Shown here: piece by piece, positions 4,979-5,172 of the stretch | How positions within the stretch are numbered: position 1 is the stretch's first letter | Layout of the letters: each line of letters starts with the position of its first letter | Made by a program: the position numbers and the translations under genes | DNA from: Hyphomicrobiales bacterium | GTDB taxonomy: Bacteria; Pseudomonadota; Alphaproteobacteria; Rhizobiales; UBA4765 | Direction of reading: 5' to 3' | Assembly (NCBI GenBank): GCA_027487195.1 | Contig: JAIYEB010000375.1 | Coordinates: 1-5,172 of the forward strand | Length of the DNA stretch: 5,172 nucleotides | Notes under the pieces: generated by a model | Database searches by the model: none | What the model saw: only the letters and a program-made list of their open reading frames with translations | What the model was told of the DNA's origin: nothing

Positions 4979-5172
4979 GTGCAACACGCCCAACGCCTGC
5001 CCGTATCGCCATCCGCCCTTATGCTCGCCGAGCGCTCTGTGCCCCGATACACATCCTACCCAACCGCGCCGCACTTCTCCGAAACGGTCACCTCGCAGAC
5101 CTTCGCAGACTGGCTCTGGCACCTGTCACCGTGCACGTCCCTGTCGGTCTATCTGCATGTCCCGTTCTGCAC
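4979..5172 (+). CDS. hemN: Oxygen-independent coproporphyrinogen III oxidase HemN, N-terminal part (3' end outside window)
   Basis: HemN is a cytoplasmic radical-SAM enzyme that decarboxylates coproporphyrinogen III to protoporphyrinogen IX without O2, allowing heme synthesis at low oxygen. Only the first 64 codons are inside the window. They include the family signature VPRYTSYPTAPHFS (21-34) and SVYLHVPFC (56-64). C64 is the first cysteine of the C-x3-C-x2-C motif that binds the [4Fe-4S] cluster. Y58, six residues earlier, corresponds to the conserved tyrosine before the motif in E. coli HemN. Translation is judged to start at GTG 4979 because AAGGAGA lies 5 bases upstream. The next in-frame start is ATG 5021, which lacks a ribosome binding site but still precedes the signature. 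The gene is divergent from ccoN and shares the FNR box at 4887-4900. Its product would help meet the heme demand of the cbb3 oxidase. The distinction from HemN-like HemW rests on the RYTSYPTAPHF stretch. Confidence 0.92.
   Translation, partial: MQHAQRLPVSPSALMLAERSVPRYTSYPTAPHFSETVTSQTFADWLWHLSPCTSLSVYLHVPFC

Overview
The window looks like a high-GC alphaproteobacterial chromosome segment devoted to microaerobic respiration. The organism call rests on three things: CcoP has the short single-helix FixP-type N-terminus, CcoN carries an N-terminal extension of roughly 70 residues relative to the P. stutzeri enzyme, and the regulator has the C-x2-C-x7-C cysteine spacing of the FnrL/FnrN group. 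I cannot name a genus.

Layout from left to right. (1) Positions 3-278 (+) hold the 3' end of a 5'-nucleotidase/UshA-family gene. (2) Positions 279-446 are a convergent intergenic gap with three GC-rich hairpins and no gene. (3) Positions 447-1190 (-) encode an Fnr/FnrL-type oxygen-sensing Crp-family regulator. (4) Positions 1191-1328 hold a probable intrinsic terminator for the cco operon and a nested dyad upstream of fnr. (5) Positions 1329-4792 (-) hold a complete, tightly packed ccoN-ccoO-ccoQ-ccoP operon for cbb3-type cytochrome c oxidase. It includes a 49-residue ccoQ at 2214-2363. (6) Positions 4793-4978 are a divergent control region with a perfect FNR box (TTGAT-N4-ATCAA, 4887-4900). 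(7) From 4979 (+) starts a gene for oxygen-independent coproporphyrinogen III oxidase (HemN), cut by the window edge just as its radical-SAM motif begins.

How the genes fit together: when oxygen falls, an Fe-S-loaded Fnr would bind the shared box. It could then switch on both the high-affinity terminal oxidase (ccoNOQP) and the oxygen-independent step of heme synthesis (hemN) that supplies its many hemes. All parts are well-known families and I see no new protein system. The least explained signals are non-coding: a two-tier hairpin at 4811-4853, which would lie at the very 5' end of the cco mRNA next to the ribosome binding site, and a dyad at 1250-1277 upstream of fnr.
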